A program made the translations under genes and the position numbers. Below are positions 61,001 through 64,000 of a stretch of 64,000 nucleotides of DNA, piece after piece; position 1 is the stretch's first letter; the number at the start of each line of letters is the position of its first letter. This DNA is from Crambe crambe (taxonomy: Eukaryota; Porifera; Demospongiae; Poecilosclerida; Crambeidae). The notes beneath the pieces were generated by a model that saw only the letters and a list, made by a program, of their open reading frames with translations, ran no database searches and was not told where the DNA came from. Location of the stretch: NCBI GenBank assembly GCA_963924555.1, contig OZ004589.1, positions 5,518,001 through 5,582,000 of the forward strand, read 5' to 3'.

Positions 61001-61652
61001 CTGCGAGCACATTTCGGTCTTCCCAGTGTGGAATCTGGTAAGCTACATGGCTATATCCTAGCACTTCTGGATATTGATAATAAAATTTCCCAAATTTACT
61101 ATTATATTTGGCAATACCTAACTTTCTTCCACGATACATACGTAGTTAATAATGTATTGCTGGTGGTGTTAAGGCTCTTCAGTAGAACCTCCTATAAGGA
61201 GAGTTTTTTTGTAGAGGTTGTCCTCTTTTGGAGGTGTTTTTTTAGAGGTTTGGAGTGTCCTTTTTATTGGAGGAGGTTCCTGTATTCAATACCAATCAAT
61301 ACTCTGTGCCAAGTGTACACTAAATAGACAGTAATAATATTATCCTATCCTTCAGAGGAGAGTGAGGGAAGACCTCCAATCAAGGTGAAATTCGAGATCC
61401 CATATTTCACTACTTCAGGCATTCAGGTGGGATCATGCATAACAAAGCACTATGAAAAGGGCTAATCTTATATTCCTTGCATGTGTAGGTACGATATCTG
61501 AAGATCATAGAGAAGAGTGGCTACCAAGCTTTGCCTTGGGTTAGGTACATTACCCAAAATGGAGGTAAGTTCCTGTTTAGGATAATAATTAGTGTAATCA
61601 TGGGCACTTCCCCCTCTCTATTTCTGTAGATTATCAGCTTCGCACAACATGA
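58047..61652 (+). CDS. AP1M1: Clathrin adaptor AP-1 complex mu subunit, 13 exons, 423 aa
   Basis: Exons: 58047-58088, 58330-58486, 58657-58724, 58809-58939, 59224-59368, 59847-59973, 60188-60405, 60567-60656, 60775-60843, 60983-61037, 61356-61426, 61489-61564 and 61630-61652; 1272 nt, the exact length of human AP1M1. The N-terminal longin domain starts PASALYILDLKGK and includes FVYIKHNNLYL. The C-terminal mu homology domain holds MRVRLSGMPELRLGLNDKV, VELEDVKFHQCVRLSRFEN and ends YITQNGDYQLRTT. AP-1 sorts cargo at the trans-Golgi network and endosomes; mu binds YxxPhi signals. AP-1 rather than AP-2 is indicated by the start, the length and the GGKEYGLRAHFGLPSVE block. It starts about 170 bases after FAM32A on the same strand. 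Confidence 0.97.
59631..59810. mobile_element. Foldback element, 180 bp
   Basis: The outer words ttgcattcaccttgcccctt and aaggggcaaggtgtgaatgcaa are inverted, extending through tcactatagc-type inner words. It lies in an AP-1 mu intron, and the family has copies near 3769 and 54376. Confidence 0.85.
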
Positions 61653-62108
61653 TTGAACTCTGTTACTGTAACATTATTGTAATTATCACTGTTAAATTTT
61701 ATAGCATTGAGTTTGTTTTTGAGGTAATATTACTGGATCCTGGATGTTCTTTCCTATTAGCACCCCTTTACAATAATTGTACCACTTTGACATGGACCTG
61801 CTATTCAGATGAGGTGTTTCTGTACAATAATTTCACACGTGCAAATATGCCATGGCACTACATGCCTGCTTGAATATCATGTGACTCATTGTCAGAAGTA
61901 AGGTAAGGCGAGGCAGTTACAAGGGTGGGGCAAACAAAAATGACGGAATTCCCCCACCCTCGTAATTTCCCCACCTTAGTGCTTTACCTTATAACTACAA
62001 TGTGCATTTGCTTAACGTAATATCTTTTGTAGTAATCAAAATTCATAGAATAATAATAATTGAACAGCAATGATATGATCTGGTTAAAATGTTAAAGTTT
62101 GTTTCTCC
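61653..62108. other. Tail-to-tail spacer between AP-1 mu and the PB1 gene
   Basis: This holds the 3' ends of both genes. A small inverted pair (aaggtaaggcgaggcagtta near 61901 and cttagtgctttaccttataa near 61975) brackets a C-rich patch. No gene is seen. Confidence 0.4.
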
Positions 62109-62942
62109 TCAGGCAGAAGCAGCAGCTTTGACATTGCAGGATTTGCATCCACCATGGACAGTAGGACTCCAAGTGATATGGTAGCCAACTGGCTGAACCA
62201 GTCGTGTTGGTCCAAACAGTCCTCCAAAGATGAATGGCTCGTATGTCTTGAGGTGCCAAAGGTAGCACTTAGGTGAAGATGGACTGGAGGATGAATCTGA
62301 AGTTGAAGGCTTCTCTTCTTCTACATTTGCATTCTTTGATTTCACTTCCTCCCCATCTTCATTTGCTGCCTTGGAGTCAGTTTCACTCTCTCCCTGATCA
62401 GGTGGTGTCTGATCACCTTCTGTCTGACTCTCTCCTTCTCCTTTATCCTCTGAAGGAGTGGATTGCTTGTTGTCCTCTGCAGTGGGTGATGTAGATGATT
62501 TCTTATCCTCAGGAGTGGACACACAAAGAGATTCCAGGAGATTAACTAATTCTTGCGTCTCTCGTAGATGTCTATCAAAGCTTGACCAGCTACATCCAAA
62601 TGGCCTCCAAGATGGTTCTAGAATATGATCCCACAAGGAGACCCTCTGTCGTTGTGGTTTTGTCTGTTTAGTCTCCTTCCTTTCCCGATGGGAGGCAATT
62701 CGGAGTTTCCAAACATAGTCACTTGGGAGCTCAGAGAGAGCTTCTTGGAACTCTTCCTCAGTAGAGAGAGTGATGAGATCTCCATCAGAGTCGTGATACT
62801 GCAACACGAGGTTGGTGGTCTCCTTTGCTGCTTCAGGGAAGAGAACAGCTATTTTCTCTTTGAGCTGGTCAAAAGTGAACTCTCCAGGAGTCACCTGGAA
62901 CCTACGGGCTTCGAAACCATCATTAACTTTGAAGTACACCAT
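62109..62942 (-). CDS. PB1-domain protein, intronless, 277 aa
   Basis: Residues 1-85 form a PB1 domain: basic start MVYFKVNDGFEARRFQV and an acidic OPCA loop YHDSDGDLITLSTEEEF, as in p62/NBR1-type scaffolds. A Trp-containing stretch (SLWDHILEPSWRPFGCSWSS) follows, then a long Glu/Ser/Thr/Asp-rich linker, then a C-terminal aromatic block (CYLWHLKTYEPFIFGGLFG). There is no ZZ finger, and no UBA is recognisable, so it is not a full p62 or NBR1. PB1 domains make front-to-back oligomers with other PB1 proteins. It is the only fully intronless non-MATH gene here and has heat-shock-like elements upstream, which suggests stress induction. Its cellular function is not known to me. Confidence 0.85.
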   Translation of the reverse strand: MVYFKVNDGFEARRFQVTPGEFTFDQLKEKIAVLFPEAAKETTNLVLQYHDSDGDLITLSTEEEFQEALSELPSDYVWKLRIASHRERKETKQTKPQRQRVSLWDHILEPSWRPFGCSWSSFDRHLRETQELVNLLESLCVSTPEDKKSSTSPTAEDNKQSTPSEDKGEGESQTEGDQTPPDQGESETDSKAANEDGEEVKSKNANVEEEKPSTSDSSSSPSSPKCYLWHLKTYEPFIFGGLFGPTRLVQPVGYHITWSPTVHGGCKSCNVKAAASA

Positions 62943-63052
62943 TATGAAGGTCTTGGGTTATAAATGAAGTCTGATGCTTGATTATTCTGAGGATCTTAGC
63001 TATTTCTTTGGCTCTTTGCTCTTCAGGGTTGATTGGAGTGAGTAAGAAGCTG

Positions 63053-63190
63053 TCTTTAAATACTTCAAATATGAAGATACCAGAATAATCCATTGCTAGT
63101 TGTATACACCTTATGATTCCAGAAGTTACTAGAATATTTGACTAGAAGCAAAGCCTTCTAGAATATTGTTCCAGTAACTTCTAGATCTAT
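63053..63190 (-). promoter_or_regulatory. Heat-shock-element cluster and TATA-like box upstream of the PB1 gene
   Basis: Inverted nGAAn/nTTCn arrays are visible: TTCCAGAAGTTACTAGAA (63118-63135) and TTCTAGAATATTGTTCC (63156-63172), followed by ttctagat. On the minus strand a TATTTAAAG word lies at about 63054-63062. It stands about 115 bases before the ATG at 62942, between the HSEs and the gene. The order HSE, TATA, ATG is that of an HSF-driven promoter. The CG-rich alternating runs at 63197-63255 lie further out. Confidence 0.6.
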
Positions 63191-63452
63191 AATCACGCGC
63201 ATGCGTACGTACGTGCGCGCACAACAAGTGTAAAGTGTTATAGTTGCGCGCGCGCATATAAAACTCCTCTTTGGGGTGGACTCTAGAGGCTTCACTAGTC
63301 CTCCTTCTCCTCCTTCCTTGCATGCTGCAGAGAAACTAGAAGACCAGATTGACAAAGGGAATGGCATGGCATTCTCTGATCCAAGCAATAGAGTATAACA
63401 TACTGGGACAGGGCTAGCCCCCCCTTTCCACTTTTTGACATTTGATATATAT

Positions 63453-63594
63453 GTGACAGTCGAGGGTAGAATCAAACTTTATTCACGCTTCTACTTTTGT
63501 TCGAAAGGCAGAAAATTTATAAAGCATTAGTCACGACAAAAGGAAACTTTGACTAAAACGTGAATAAAGTTTGATTTCTACCCTCGACTGTCAC
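63453..63594. mobile_element. Short inverted-repeat element, 142 bp
   Basis: The left arm gtgacagtcgagggtagaa continues into tcaaactttattcacg, and the right arm is its complement with one extra base. Arms are about 35 bases. It has no coding capacity. Confidence 0.88.
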
Positions 63595-63855
63595 TTTATG
63601 TATTAGTACATTGTAGTATGTGCCACCAGCCCCCCCTCCCACTTTTGTTGTGGTGTTTCTCCCCCTGCATAATTATTTTCAAGAAAGCATTTCTTGATTC
63701 CCTGTGGTTTTGTTTGAGCTTATAATTTTCATATCTGTCTTCCAGCAAATCATACTTCCCTGTGATAGTATCTATTAAGAAGTTAATGGTATCAAGTTGC
63801 AATTGGGGGAGGGGGATTTTACCCCAAAGTGAAGGTCAACCATTAAATCACTCAC

Positions 63856-63908
63856 AATCTAAAGCAATAGGCACAGCATACAGTGTTATGATCCTTGGCA
63901 TCTTCCAT
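63856..63908 (-). other. Possible first coding exon of an unseen minus-strand gene
   Basis: An ATG at 63908 opens MEDAKDHNTVCCAYCFR and ends at a good donor (gtgagt). No matching acceptor exon could be found to the left, so this is weak. Confidence 0.2.
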
Positions 63909-64000
63909 TGATTTTAAGCTTTCATGGCTTATAGCCCTACCCACCTACAATAAAGCCATGGAGGTGAAGTCACTAACCAATAAGTTTGTAGTCTTCAGGT

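Larger units (their letters stand above)
63195..64000. other. Right-edge region without a firm gene
   Basis: Apart from the inverted-repeat element at 63453-63594 and the weak exon at 63856-63908, only GC-alternating runs (gcgcgcgcgc near 63246) and short frames are seen. Confidence 0.4.

Overview
The window is nuclear DNA from an animal with a compact, intron-rich genome. Introns are short (many under 150 bases), and genes lie almost end to end on both strands. Simple repeats and short inverted-repeat elements are abundant. The gene set (AP-1 mu, ERCC4/XPF, FAM32A, a receptor guanylate cyclase, MATH-BTB proteins, an ankyrin-ROC-death protein) is metazoan. An early-branching animal, most plausibly a demosponge, fits best; that placement is inference, since no taxonomic marker is present. 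All multi-exon models were built by hand from GT-AG (once GC-AG) boundaries, with reading phase checked across every junction.

Layout. 1-15.9 kb (minus strand): two tandem genes for NhaC-type antiporter-like membrane proteins, each with an unusual secreted-type N-terminal domain; the left copy runs off the edge. 16.0-32.7 kb (minus): a 32-exon ERCC4/XPF gene. Its introns hold two identical tRNA-Gly(UCC) genes in opposite orientations, a clipped tRNA-Gly relic, a 655-bp palindrome and nested transposon relics. 33.2-41.2 kb (plus): a 20-exon receptor guanylate cyclase that diverges from XPF. 41.3-47.7 kb (minus): a MATH-BTB cluster (two intact genes and one pseudogene) mixed with a minisatellite and a decayed Ty3/gypsy integrase. 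47.8-52.4 kb (minus): a 1347-residue ankyrin-ROC-death-like protein. 52.7-57.1 kb (minus): a six-exon gene joining a CUE-like segment to an ADAR/ADAT1-type deaminase domain whose catalytic glutamate is valine. 57.2-61.7 kb (plus): FAM32A and AP-1 mu. 62.1-62.9 kb (minus): an intronless PB1-domain protein with heat-shock-element-like sites upstream.

The genes do not form an operon or a single pathway. They are a mixture of DNA repair, trafficking, signalling and transport genes. The least ordinary items are the deaminase-dead CUE fusion, the NhaC-like proteins with a secreted ectodomain and an altered transport motif, the kinase-less DAPK-like architecture, the heat-shock-like promoter on the PB1 gene, and a repeat family carrying hammerhead-like cores. 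No wholly new multi-gene system could be supported from sequence alone.
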